A program made the translations under genes and the position numbers. DNA of 64,000 nt, taken from NCBI RefSeq assembly GCF_024400535.1, contig NZ_CP038800.1, forward strand, positions 1,550,001 through 1,614,000, written 5' to 3'. The notes under the pieces were generated by a model that saw nothing but the letters and a program-made list of their open reading frames with translations, was not told the origin of the DNA and made no database searches. The stretch is from Treponema denticola. GTDB lineage: Bacteria > Spirochaetota > Spirochaetia > Treponematales > Treponemataceae. Shown here one piece after another: positions 45,178 to 53,319 of the stretch. Each line of letters starts with the position of its first letter. Within the stretch, counting starts at the first letter, position 1.

Positions 45178-45216
45178 GATAAACAGCTCGGCAGGAATTC
45201 TGAATCTCTGTTTGTC
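45178..45216. repeat. second copy of the GATAAACAG/CTGTTT hairpin
   Basis: GATAAACAG (45178-45186), a 21-nt loop beginning CTCGGCA, and CTGTTTGTC (45208-45216). Same stem sequence, same loop length and same TCGGCA word as the hairpin at 4596-4634. It lies in the leader of the NfeD-like gene. Confidence 0.6.
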
Positions 45217-45248
45217 GATATTGTATAAAGTTTTTATAGGGGTAGTTT

Positions 45249-45692
45249 ATGGGATGGTGGTCTATCTGGCTTTTGATCGGTGTGTTGTGTATAGGCTTGG
45301 AGCTTATAATTCCCGGTCTTGTTATTATCTTCTTCGGCTTCGGAGCTGTTTTTACTTCTGTTTTTAGTTTAATTCCTTTTATTAATCAAGCTCTTTGGCT
45401 TCAAATAATAATCTTTGTTATTTGTTCCGTTTTCTCTTTGATTTTTTTGCGTAAAAAATTCACTCCTATTTTTAAGGGGACTATTTTCTATTCGGATAAA
45501 AAAAGCGACAAAGAAGCGGAAGAGTTTGCCGATGTTATTGAAACGGTTTTTCATAACAAGGAAGGCAGAATAAAGTATCAGGGTACAACATGGAGTGCCC
45601 GCTCCCTTTCGGAAGAAATTCCTGCAGGCTCAATGGTCAGAGTCCTAAGGCGGGAAGGGCTTACCTACATTGTTGAAAAGGCTGAAAAATAA
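45249..45692 (+). CDS. NfeD-like membrane protein
   Basis: 147 residues: two to three hydrophobic segments (about 4-25, 27-45, 48-66) followed by a soluble OB-fold domain (about 90-147, GRIKYQGTTWSARS, then IPAGSMVRVLRREGLTYIVE). This is the short NfeD form that partners stomatin-like proteins at the membrane. No stomatin gene is in view downstream. The SD is GGGG. The adjacent hairpin at 45178-45216 could control it. Confidence 0.88.
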   Translation: MGWWSIWLLIGVLCIGLELIIPGLVIIFFGFGAVFTSVFSLIPFINQALWLQIIIFVICSVFSLIFLRKKFTPIFKGTIFYSDKKSDKEAEEFADVIETVFHNKEGRIKYQGTTWSARSLSEEIPAGSMVRVLRREGLTYIVEKAEK

Positions 45693-45733
45693 CTTTTAAG
45701 GTCCTTTAAAAATTCGGTTTTTAAGATACCATT

Positions 45734-46630
45734 TTATAAAGTTTTTCCGAATATTTCTTTTTGAAGTCTTTTGCCTGTGGCTGTACAGGCGAGGCCTCCT
45801 TCGGCAGTTTCTCTCAAGGCTGAAGGCATAGAATCTCCGACTTTTTTCATGGCTATTATAACCTCGTCTACGGGGATAGCACTTTTGATTCCTGCCAGGG
45901 CAAGCTCTGCTGCTGTGAAGGCAAGGCTTACACCGGAAGCATTCCGTTTTATACAAGGAACTTCAACCAAGCCTGCTACAGGGTCGCAAACAAGACCTAA
46001 GATACATTTAAGGGCAATAGCCGTTGCATGGCCTACCATTTCCGGGGTTCCTCCGCACATTTCTACTATGGCTCCTGCTGCCATGGCTGAGGCCGAGCCG
46101 CATTCGGCTTGACATCCGCCCTCAGCTCCCGAAATAGAAGCCGTGTTAGCTATAACCATGCCGATAGCTCCGGCTGTAAACAAGGACATAACGGCATCTT
46201 CTTTTTTTACATCCTTTGTTTTTAAAACGGCTCCGATTGCACCGGGGAGAATACCGCAAGAGCCGGCAGTGGGGGCTGCAACTATTTTTCCCATTGAAGC
46301 GTTTAATTCGGAAACGGCCATTGCCATTCTTATGCCGTTAGCAAGGAGTGGGCCGCAGAGTGCTTTTCCGTTTTCAGATCTTTCGTATATTTTATAAGCA
46401 TCTCCGCCCGTAAGGCCGCTTGTCGAGCGTATATCCGGGTTTGTTCCTTTGTCAATTGCTTCAAGCATTACATTTAAATGCTCCTGCATTCTTTCAAAGC
46501 AGTGCTCTTTAGTTTCTTCGAGGGCGGAGCTTTGGTCTTCTAAAATAATATCGGAAATTCTTAAAGAGTTTTCTGATGCTTTTTGTATCAGGTCTTCTAT
46601 TTTTTTATACTCTATCGTTTTTATTTTCAT
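45734..46630 (-). CDS. sdaAA: L-serine dehydratase, alpha subunit
   Basis: 298 residues. The iron-sulfur subunit of L-serine deaminase, which gives pyruvate and ammonia. Cys residues expected to hold the [4Fe-4S] cluster lie in TAGSCGILPGAIGAVL, SGAEGGCQAECGSASAMAAG and LVCDPVAGLVEVPCIKRN. Length and segments match the alpha chain of the two-subunit (Firmicutes-type) form. It lies downstream of sdaAB with 15 nt between, one operon. Serine breakdown is a main energy source in amino-acid-fermenting treponemes. Confidence 0.95.
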   Translation of the reverse strand: MKIKTIEYKKIEDLIQKASENSLRISDIILEDQSSALEETKEHCFERMQEHLNVMLEAIDKGTNPDIRSTSGLTGGDAYKIYERSENGKALCGPLLANGIRMAMAVSELNASMGKIVAAPTAGSCGILPGAIGAVLKTKDVKKEDAVMSLFTAGAIGMVIANTASISGAEGGCQAECGSASAMAAGAIVEMCGGTPEMVGHATAIALKCILGLVCDPVAGLVEVPCIKRNASGVSLAFTAAELALAGIKSAIPVDEVIIAMKKVGDSMPSALRETAEGGLACTATGKRLQKEIFGKTL

Positions 46631-46645
46631 AGTTTATACCCTTTA

Positions 46646-47308
46646 TTATACAGGTTGAATTAGTATGATATTGTAAATATGCTCTATTTTTAAAATATCA
46701 TCCTTTAAATCGGGGCCTACGCTTAAACCGTCCATTTGAAGGCACATTGTGGCGGTTCCTCCTCGGTAGTCTCTTCCGATATGAATTTGCGAAATATTTA
46801 TCTTGTGTTTTGCCGTTACGCTTGTAATGGCAGCTATTCTTCCGGGAATATCTTGATATTCTACTACGAGTGTAGGGTTTTTACCGCTTAACTCTACAGG
46901 TTTTCCGTTTATTTTGGTAATTAGAATATTTCCGCCCCCTATGGAGGAGCCTTGCACGGAAATCTCTTTTCCGTCAATACCAGTCAGTTCAATCAATGCC
47001 GTGTTTGGGTGGGCATTAGGAATGTCGATAGGCTCGAAGGTGATGTCCAAACCTTGTTCTTTTGCAAGGGTTAAGCTGTTTCTTATACGCTCATTTTCAG
47101 GTTTCATTCCCATAATACCTGCTGCAATGGCCCTGTCGGTACCGTGCCCTTTATAGGTGTAGGCAAAGGAACCGTGTAAGTACACTCTTGCTTTTATAGC
47201 AGGTTCTGCAAGAAGAACCCTTGTTAAATAGCCTATTCTTACGGCTCCTGCCGTATGCGAACTGGACGGCCCTATCATAATCGGGCCTATAATATCAAAG
47301 ATATCCAT
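46646..47308 (-). CDS. sdaAB: L-serine dehydratase, beta subunit
   Basis: 220 residues from ATG 47308, chosen because family members start with DIFDIIGPIMIGPSSSHTAGA; a longer frame upstream overlaps the promoter. Domains: N-terminal serine dehydratase beta fold (HGSFAYTYKGHGTDRAIAAG; GSSIGGGNILITKING) and a C-terminal ACT domain (VVEYQDIPGRIAAITSV, then HKINISQIHIGR) that may sense amino acids. First gene of the sda operon. No SD is visible, and the promoter places the RNA start within a few bases of the ATG. Confidence 0.93.
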   Translation of the reverse strand: MDIFDIIGPIMIGPSSSHTAGAVRIGYLTRVLLAEPAIKARVYLHGSFAYTYKGHGTDRAIAAGIMGMKPENERIRNSLTLAKEQGLDITFEPIDIPNAHPNTALIELTGIDGKEISVQGSSIGGGNILITKINGKPVELSGKNPTLVVEYQDIPGRIAAITSVTAKHKINISQIHIGRDYRGGTATMCLQMDGLSVGPDLKDDILKIEHIYNIILIQPV

Positions 47309-47318
47309 ATTGAGCGAT

Positions 47319-47347
47319 ATTATATAAAAAAAAATTGCTGAGGTCAA
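47319..47347 (-). promoter_or_regulatory. sdaAB promoter
   Basis: Minus strand: TTGACC (complement of 47342-47347), 17-nt spacer with a T9 run, TATAAT (complement of 47319-47324). The sdaAB ATG begins 11 nt beyond the -10, giving a leader of about 4 nt. Confidence 0.65.
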
Positions 47348-47422
47348 TATGACGGGTATATATAAAAACCTTGTTGGTTTTTTAGAAAAAAACATATTAT
47401 TTAAAATTTATGTAATATGAGA

Positions 47423-47451
47423 TTGACATTTTTTTTTGATGTGTCTATACT
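47423..47451 (+). promoter_or_regulatory. promoter of the DUF4418-ABC genes
   Basis: TTGACA at 47423-47428, 17-nt spacer, TATACT at 47446-47451. Same hexamers and spacing as the FTR1 promoter at 48628. Confidence 0.65.
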
Positions 47452-47494
47452 CCATATGATATTTTAAATTTTATAAATTATAGGAAAGGAAAAT

Positions 47495-47890
47495 ATGAAA
47501 AGATATATATTCAGTGCTCTTATTATTATAATCGGTTTATTGGTTTTATTTGCTCCATTCGGTTTTGCCCATGTATGTCCTCCTAAGGCTGACGGCAGTT
47601 TTATGAAATGTCATTGGATGGGAGAAGCTGTGAGGTTGTTAGGGGGGCTGATAGCCTTATCGGGCATTGCTTCTTTTATTTGTAAAAAATCGAGCTTCGG
47701 AATATCCGTCTATAATATCGGAACCGGAGTAAGTCTTATTTTGCTTGAAACTATTGTTATAGGCACCTGTAAGCACCCAAATATGAGCTGTAATGTTTAT
47801 ACAAAGCCTATAGTTATTCTATTAGCGATTGCTTTGATTACGGTAAGCCTTGTTTATGTTGTTCTTTCACGCAAAGAAAAATTTGAATAG
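47495..47890 (+). CDS. DUF4418 membrane protein
   Basis: 131 residues with four predicted membrane segments (about 5-25, 45-62, 70-90, 103-122). Conserved Cys and His pattern AHVCPPKADGSFMKCHWMGEAV between the first two, and GTCKHPNMSCN between the last two, typical of DUF4418 proteins. These often neighbour MacB/LolD-type ABC genes, as here. The Cys/His loops could bind metal, an inference. SD AGGAAAGG. It is followed by an ABC ATPase gene 17 nt later. Confidence 0.82.
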   Translation: MKRYIFSALIIIIGLLVLFAPFGFAHVCPPKADGSFMKCHWMGEAVRLLGGLIALSGIASFICKKSSFGISVYNIGTGVSLILLETIVIGTCKHPNMSCNVYTKPIVILLAIALITVSLVYVVLSRKEKFE

Positions 47891-47907
47891 TATATAAAAG
47901 GAAACTT

Positions 47908-48573
47908 ATGCTTTTAAAAACTAAATCGCTTTCCAAATCCTTTGCCAGAGGTAAAAACTCTTTTTTTGCAGTAAAAGATGTTGACTTTTCCATTTCCGCT
48001 TCCGATTTTGTATTCATTGTAGGACGTTCGGGTTCAGGAAAAACAACCTTTCTTAATTTAATATCCGGTATTTTGGATCCTACCCAAGGGCAGGTTTTTT
48101 TTGAAGATGAAGATATTTCATCTATGAGCGATACCGCTAAGAGCTTTTACCGAAATGAGTCGATAGGCTTTGTTCCTCAGTCTTTAGCTTATTTGCCGAA
48201 TCTTTCGGTATTTGATAATGTAAGGGTTCCGTTTTTTTTATTTAACAGGGACGGCGACAGTGAGGGTAGGGCTTTAAGCCTCTTGGAGCTTATGGATATA
48301 GCTCATTTAAAGGATGAGATGCCCCAAAATTTATCCGGCGGAGAAATAAAGCGGATGTTGATAGCAAGAGCTCTTATGAATTCTCCTAAATTGCTTATTG
48401 CAGACGAACCTACAGCAAATCTTGACAAGGAAACTTCTGAAACGGTTATGAATCTTATAAAAAGTGTTAATAAACTGGGAACTGCCGTTTTAATCGTAAC
48501 ACATGATTTTGAAATTTTAAATGAGGATAGTACTATGTATAGAATGAATGATGGAGAATTAACTAAAACTTGA
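47908..48573 (+). CDS. ABC transporter ATP-binding protein (LolD/MacB type)
   Basis: 221 residues. Walker A GRSGSGKT (about residues 38-45), Q-loop VPQSLAYLPNLS, signature LSGGEIKRM, Walker B LLIADEPTANLD, and switch His in IVTHDFE. The class serves FtsX-like permeases that extract or export lipids or peptides. No permease is directly adjacent, but three lie 4-9 kb downstream in the same cluster. Paired with the DUF4418 protein under one promoter. Confidence 0.92.
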   Translation: MLLKTKSLSKSFARGKNSFFAVKDVDFSISASDFVFIVGRSGSGKTTFLNLISGILDPTQGQVFFEDEDISSMSDTAKSFYRNESIGFVPQSLAYLPNLSVFDNVRVPFFLFNRDGDSEGRALSLLELMDIAHLKDEMPQNLSGGEIKRMLIARALMNSPKLLIADEPTANLDKETSETVMNLIKSVNKLGTAVLIVTHDFEILNEDSTMYRMNDGELTKT

Positions 48574-48627
48574 TTTTAGTACCGTTTCTGTTATTAGAAA
48601 AAAATTAAAAAAATATGTAAGATAATC

Positions 48628-48656
48628 TTGACATTGTTTTTTTGACTTGATATACT
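48628..48656 (+). promoter_or_regulatory. promoter of the iron-uptake operon
   Basis: TTGACA at 48628-48633, 17-nt spacer, TATACT at 48651-48656. The transcript would begin near 48663. Confidence 0.65.
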
Positions 48657-48664
48657 TGAAGTAG

Positions 48665-48691
48665 AATTTTGTAAGTCTTGGCTACAAAATT
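48665..48691 (+). promoter_or_regulatory. leader palindrome before the FTR1 gene
   Basis: AATTTTGTA (48665-48673), 9-nt spacer, TACAAAATT (48683-48691), just after the predicted RNA start and just before the SD GGAG. A possible site for a metal-responsive repressor or a leader hairpin. No regulator is identified. Confidence 0.5.
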
Positions 48692-48700
48692 GGAGTTAAT

Positions 48701-49921
48701 ATGTTTAATAATAGTTTTAAAAGATTTTTATCGGTTCTTTTGATTTTCTTTGTTTTTTTGTTTTCTGTTTCAGCTAAAGAAAAAGAAGACTTGAGTTCAT
48801 GGACTAAAATAGTCGAAAAGATGGAAATTCATCTGAATAATGCATACGAATTGTATACACAGGGGAAGACCCGCGAAGCCTATGACGAAGTAAATGCCGC
48901 TTATTTTAGATATTACGAATCCAAGGGAATGGAAAAAATAACGATGAGCTATCTTTCCGGTGCTCGCAAAACGGCTGTCGAAAACGCTTTTTATGAGTAC
49001 AGAAAAAACGTAAAAAGCGATAAGGATAGCGAAATGATAAGAGCTCATAAGGATGCCCTTATAGCGATGCTCTACCATGATGCAGCCGAGCTTGACGGCA
49101 CTTCCAATGATAAGGGAGGAAGCGGAAAGTCGGCGGCTGTTGCAACCTTTATTTCATGTTTTGTGCTTATACTGCGTGAAGGCTTGGAAGCTATTTTGGT
49201 TATAGCGGCTATTATCGCTTATCTTGTAAAAACCGGAAAAAAGAAGTACATATCTTCCGTTTATATCGGAGCTCTTGCAGGTATTCTTGTAAGTATAGTT
49301 TTAGCTTTTTTATTCGGTTTATTGGCAGGTGCGCAAAGCGGTATAGCTCAAGAGGTTTTTGAAGGCATCGGAATGTTCGTTGCCGTAATAGTTTTGTTCT
49401 ATGTAAGCAACTGGATGATTTCAAAATCGGAAACGGAAGCATGGGAAAGATATATTAAAAAGAAGGTTGAATCTTCGGTATCGACCGGTAATAAGTGGGT
49501 CTTGATTTTTGCTGCCTTTATTGCCGTAGCAAGGGAAGGAGCCGAACTTATTTTATTCTTCCAAGGAGTTCCCGTTCAAGGTGCAAGCGGTCAAAGAGCT
49601 ATGATTTTAGCTATTGTATTATCGGTGATTATTTTAGCCGGTGTTTTCCTTGCATTTAGATTTTTAAGTGTAAAACTGCCCTTAAAGCCGTTTTTTACCG
49701 TAACAAGTATTTTGATGTACATACTTTGTTTTTCGTTTACGGGAAAGGGCGTTTCGGAATTGCAGGCTGCAGGTGTGGTCGGAAAGACTATAATCCCGTG
49801 GATGCAAAGTTTTGAGTTGGATTTTTTAGGCATATATGCAACCTATGAAAGCTTGATACCTCAAATAATAGTTTTAATTACGATTATTGTGTTTTCAAGT
49901 TTATATGTCAAAAAAAATTAA
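48701..49921 (+). CDS. FTR1-family iron permease
   Basis: 406 residues. A signal-like N-terminus (about 1-25) and a periplasmic helical region of about 110 residues precede seven predicted membrane segments. Both iron-binding REGxE motifs are visible: LREGLEAILV (about 159) and AREGAELILFF (about 279). It imports ferric or ferrous iron across the inner membrane with help from the P19-type lipoprotein encoded next. The N-terminal soluble domain is the type seen in FetM/EfeU-like bacterial permeases. Start follows GGAG. First gene of the iron operon. Confidence 0.94.
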   Translation: MFNNSFKRFLSVLLIFFVFLFSVSAKEKEDLSSWTKIVEKMEIHLNNAYELYTQGKTREAYDEVNAAYFRYYESKGMEKITMSYLSGARKTAVENAFYEYRKNVKSDKDSEMIRAHKDALIAMLYHDAAELDGTSNDKGGSGKSAAVATFISCFVLILREGLEAILVIAAIIAYLVKTGKKKYISSVYIGALAGILVSIVLAFLFGLLAGAQSGIAQEVFEGIGMFVAVIVLFYVSNWMISKSETEAWERYIKKKVESSVSTGNKWVLIFAAFIAVAREGAELILFFQGVPVQGASGQRAMILAIVLSVIILAGVFLAFRFLSVKLPLKPFFTVTSILMYILCFSFTGKGVSELQAAGVVGKTIIPWMQSFELDFLGIYATYESLIPQIIVLITIIVFSSLYVKKN

Positions 49922-50008
49922 AAGATTCTTGCCGAATTAAAAAAGAAAGAAGAAGGCGGGGATAATTAATTTAGTCCAAAAAAATTAAATATAGAGGAGA
50001 GTTTTTAA

Positions 50009-50635
50009 ATGAAAAAAACTTTATCTTGTATTTTTGCATTGCTTGCAATTGCTTTTGTAATTACATCATGCGAAAAAAAAGAAGCGGTACAGCAGGCTGC
50101 GAAACCTGCTCCTACTGAAGAGAAAACGGCTGCCCCTAAACCCCACGAGGAAGGCGCTGCCGGTTTTGACGAGTTCCCCATCGGCGATGAGCAAGATGCC
50201 GGGATATTAACGGTTGCAGGTGTTTATTTTCAGCCTGTAGATATGGAACCTGCCGGTAACAGTTTGTCAAAGAACGAAGCTGATTGCCACATGGAAGCCG
50301 ATATTTCTGCCAATGACAAAGGTGCAACATTGGGTTACGGTGCCGGCGACTTTGTTCCTTACTTACATGTTAAGGCTTACATCCAAAAAGTAGGTTCTTC
50401 AAAGGTACAGGAAGTTGCATTTATGCCGATGAATGCCAGTGACGGACCTCACTATGGTGCTAACGTAAAATTTGAAGAAGGCTTAGGTAAGTACAATATC
50501 AAGTTTGAAATTAAGGCACCGGGAAATGATTATCTTCTCCATGTCGACAAAGAAACAGGCGTTACCGGCCGTTTCTGGACGGAACCCATCGTTGTTGAAT
50601 GGAAAGATTTTGAATGGACAGGACCTCAGTGGTAA
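50009..50635 (+). CDS. P19/Tp34-type periplasmic iron-binding lipoprotein
   Basis: 208 residues. Signal with lipobox VITSCEKK, Cys near residue 21. The mature domain has the P19/Tp34 hallmarks: EFPIGDEQ (metal-binding Glu), YFQPVDMEPAGN (Met), DCHMEADI (His/Met), GDFVPYLHVKAYI (His), and MNASDGPHYGANV (His). In Campylobacter P19 and T. pallidum Tp34 these bind copper, zinc and iron at a dimer interface. It probably hands iron to the FTR1 permease encoded just upstream. SD GAGGAGAG. Confidence 0.93.
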   Translation: MKKTLSCIFALLAIAFVITSCEKKEAVQQAAKPAPTEEKTAAPKPHEEGAAGFDEFPIGDEQDAGILTVAGVYFQPVDMEPAGNSLSKNEADCHMEADISANDKGATLGYGAGDFVPYLHVKAYIQKVGSSKVQEVAFMPMNASDGPHYGANVKFEEGLGKYNIKFEIKAPGNDYLLHVDKETGVTGRFWTEPIVVEWKDFEWTGPQW

Positions 50636-50723
50636 ACTTGTCCAATCGGTAGTAGTATAATTTAATACTAATTACTCATTCAATTTGTAACCGCCGAGGC
50701 TTTAGCTTGGGCGGTTACTTTTG

Positions 50724-51992
50724 ATGTTTTGGAGGTGCACCATTTTAAAATTTTATATAAGGGTTATTGAAGCAGGCATAGGCTTTGCCTTAGTTCTTGC
50801 AGTTGTTTTTGCTTCATTTAGAACCCAAAGACCCGAAAAAAAACGGTATATTGTTTTTTTAGGTATACTCACAGGATTTATCGGCAGTATTGTTTCTGCA
50901 ATATTAAGATCTATTCCTAATTACATAAATAGAACCAATTTTGCTTTTTGGTCGATGATTCCCGTCAGTATATTTTTCTTAATTTTAATTATTCTTTTAC
51001 TGTTTAAAACAAAAGCGAAAAAATCTTTATTGTACGAAAATATTTTCGGTACAACCGTTTTTTTATATACGGCTGCAACGATATTTTATTATCTTCCCGT
51101 TATAATAACTCTTTCTACAACCTTGGTTAATTACGGCGAAAGTGCGGTAAGCACCCTCGTTTTATATAGACTTATAGGCTACTTGCTCGGAATAGTTTTT
51201 ATTGTTCTTGCAAGTCTTTCAATTTATAAAACCTTAATAAAGTTATCTGATATCGAATTAAATATTACCGTAATAGCTTCTCTTTGTATTTTAGGGATAA
51301 CTCAAATTGTGGTAATAATCCAGCGTTTATATTCTTTAAGAATAATTCCGCGGAATAATTTTATTTTTTGGTTTATTGCAATGGTGGTGAATAACGGAAA
51401 CTTTTTTATATTTGCCGTCATTGTGTTTATAATGTTTGCTCCGATTCTTTTATGGAAAAAAAATATTAAAATTACCGAAGCATATAATAACAATGCCGAA
51501 TTAAGAAAAATAAAAGCAAAAAAACGTAATGCAAAAAGGTGGGCTCGATTTTCTTTAAGCCTTTTAGTGATTTCTGTTTTTTCTTTATCCTTTTTGCGTT
51601 TTTATGTAGATAGAGAAGTTCCTTTGTCTCCGCCTGAAAATTATACGATTGCAGACGGTATGGCTGTTATTTCCTTAGAGCAATTGGAAGATGATAAACT
51701 TCACCGCTATGAATATATAACGGAGCAAGGAATCGGTATGCGTTTTATTGCCATAAAAAAAAGTGAAGGCGCTTACGGTGTAGGCCTTGATGCCTGCGAT
51801 ATATGCGGTCCCAGCGGTTATTTTGAGCGGAATAATGAAGTAATCTGTAAACTTTGCGATGTAGTTATGAATAAGGCTACCATAGGTTTTCCCGGAGGAT
51901 GCAATCCGGTTCCAATTCCTTATATTGTACATGACGGGAATATTAAAATAAAGATATCAGACCTTGAGTCCGAAGCTCATCGTTTTAAATAG
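50724..51992 (+). CDS. DUF2318 membrane protein of the iron operon
   Basis: Up to 422 residues. About eight membrane segments (about 10-300), then a periplasmic DUF2318 domain with two Cys pairs, DACDICGPSGYF and ICKLCDVVMN, and a further Cys in FPGGCNPVPIP. This is the homologue of the membrane component between P19 and the permeases in Campylobacter. It is thought to move electrons or reduce iron. The start is uncertain: ATG 50724 lacks an SD, while GGAGGT (50731-50736) ideally serves an ATT codon at 50742, giving ILKFYIRVIEAG, which fits homologues better. Confidence 0.85.
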   Translation: MFWRCTILKFYIRVIEAGIGFALVLAVVFASFRTQRPEKKRYIVFLGILTGFIGSIVSAILRSIPNYINRTNFAFWSMIPVSIFFLILIILLLFKTKAKKSLLYENIFGTTVFLYTAATIFYYLPVIITLSTTLVNYGESAVSTLVLYRLIGYLLGIVFIVLASLSIYKTLIKLSDIELNITVIASLCILGITQIVVIIQRLYSLRIIPRNNFIFWFIAMVVNNGNFFIFAVIVFIMFAPILLWKKNIKITEAYNNNAELRKIKAKKRNAKRWARFSLSLLVISVFSLSFLRFYVDREVPLSPPENYTIADGMAVISLEQLEDDKLHRYEYITEQGIGMRFIAIKKSEGAYGVGLDACDICGPSGYFERNNEVICKLCDVVMNKATIGFPGGCNPVPIPYIVHDGNIKIKISDLESEAHRFK

Positions 51993-52015
51993 CAAAAGTT
52001 TTTATGGGGGAAGTT

Positions 52016-53293
52016 ATGTTTTGGAGAATGATAGCGGGAGCGCTTTTTAGACAAAAAGGAAAAATGGTGATGATAGCTTTTACCATTGCCCTAGGCGCAA
52101 GTCTTTCAACTTCTATGCTTAACACAATGCTTGGTGTAGGAGATAAGGTAAACCAAGAGCTTAAAACATACGGAGCCAATATCAATGTTGCTCATAAAGA
52201 ATCTTCTCTTTTAGATGATATTTACGGAGAAGAATCCGGAAACACAAAAAAATTCTTAAAAGAAGATGAATTGTATAAAATTAAAACCATATTTTGGGCA
52301 TACAATATTGTCGATTATGCACCTTTTTTAAATGTGCAAGTAGATTATGACGGAGCGGATAAACCTGTCCGCCTGTCGGGTACATGGTTCGATTTTAGGA
52401 TAGACTTACATACCGGGCAGGAAGTTATAACCGGAATAAGAAGAATGCGTACATGGTGGGAAGTAAACGGAAACTGGGTTTCGGATGATGATAATTCTTC
52501 CTGTATGGTAGGAAGTCTTTTTGCAGGAAGAAATAACTTAAAAGTAGGGGACGAGATAAAACTTACAAGTGCTGCAGCCTCTAAAACTTTAAAGGTCTCT
52601 GCAATTTTTAATTCGGGAAGCAATGAAGATGAGGTAATTTTTACTACATTGCATACAGCCCAAGAATTTTTAGGAAAGACAAATGTTTGTGAAAGCATCG
52701 AAGTAAGTGCTTTGACAACTCCCGATAATGATTTGGCAAGAAAGGCCGCAAGAAACCCTTTAAGTTTAACGATAAAAGAAATGGAAATATGGTATTGCAC
52801 CGCCTATGTAAGCAGTATTTGTTATCAGATTCAGGAGGTTATAACGGATGCGGTTGCAAAGCCGATAAGACAGGTGGCCGAATCCGAAGGTGCTATCTTA
52901 AATAAGACAAGCTTGTTAATGCTTTTAATTACCGTTTTAAGTTTGATCGCTTCGGCTCTCGGTATTTCAAACTTGGTAACGGCGAGTGTTATGGATAGAA
53001 GGGCTGAAATCGGCTTAAAAAAAGCAATCGGGGCAAGTAATACGGCCGTTACCGTTTCGGTTTTAACTGAGGTTATGGTAATAGGAATTATCGGCGGTGC
53101 CGCCGGATATTTTGTAGGGTTGGGTTTAACGCAGATAATAGGCCGAAGCGTTTTCGGTTCTGCGATTCCGCCGGCTCCCATGGTTATTCCCATTGTAGTG
53201 CTTATCATTTTTTTGATTACCCTTTTGGGAAGTTTTCCGTCGGTAAGATATTTATTAAAGCTAAACCCCACGGAAGTTTTGCACGGAAAATAA
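52016..53293 (+). CDS. FtsX/MacB-like ABC permease 1 of iron cluster
   Basis: 425 residues from ATG 52016, with GGGGAAG upstream. One membrane segment near residue 20 (MVMIAFTIALGASLS), a periplasmic domain of about 220 residues, then three C-terminal membrane helices typical of FtsX-like permeases (ITVLSLIASALGISNLV; GIIGGAAGYFVGLGL; VLIIFLITLLGSF). It ends with the family's LNPTEVLHGK motif. Corresponds in position to Campylobacter Cj1661 in the P19 locus, as I recall that locus. Its cytoplasmic ATPase is likely the one at 54484. Confidence 0.92.
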   Translation: MFWRMIAGALFRQKGKMVMIAFTIALGASLSTSMLNTMLGVGDKVNQELKTYGANINVAHKESSLLDDIYGEESGNTKKFLKEDELYKIKTIFWAYNIVDYAPFLNVQVDYDGADKPVRLSGTWFDFRIDLHTGQEVITGIRRMRTWWEVNGNWVSDDDNSSCMVGSLFAGRNNLKVGDEIKLTSAAASKTLKVSAIFNSGSNEDEVIFTTLHTAQEFLGKTNVCESIEVSALTTPDNDLARKAARNPLSLTIKEMEIWYCTAYVSSICYQIQEVITDAVAKPIRQVAESEGAILNKTSLLMLLITVLSLIASALGISNLVTASVMDRRAEIGLKKAIGASNTAVTVSVLTEVMVIGIIGGAAGYFVGLGLTQIIGRSVFGSAIPPAPMVIPIVVLIIFLITLLGSFPSVRYLLKLNPTEVLHGK

Positions 53294-53319
53294 ATGTTCC
53301 TGTTTAGAGGTGTTAAGAT

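Noticed and set aside
45696-46658. Frames overlapping sdaAA on both strands
   Set aside because: They lie inside a clear L-serine dehydratase gene and lack their own signals.
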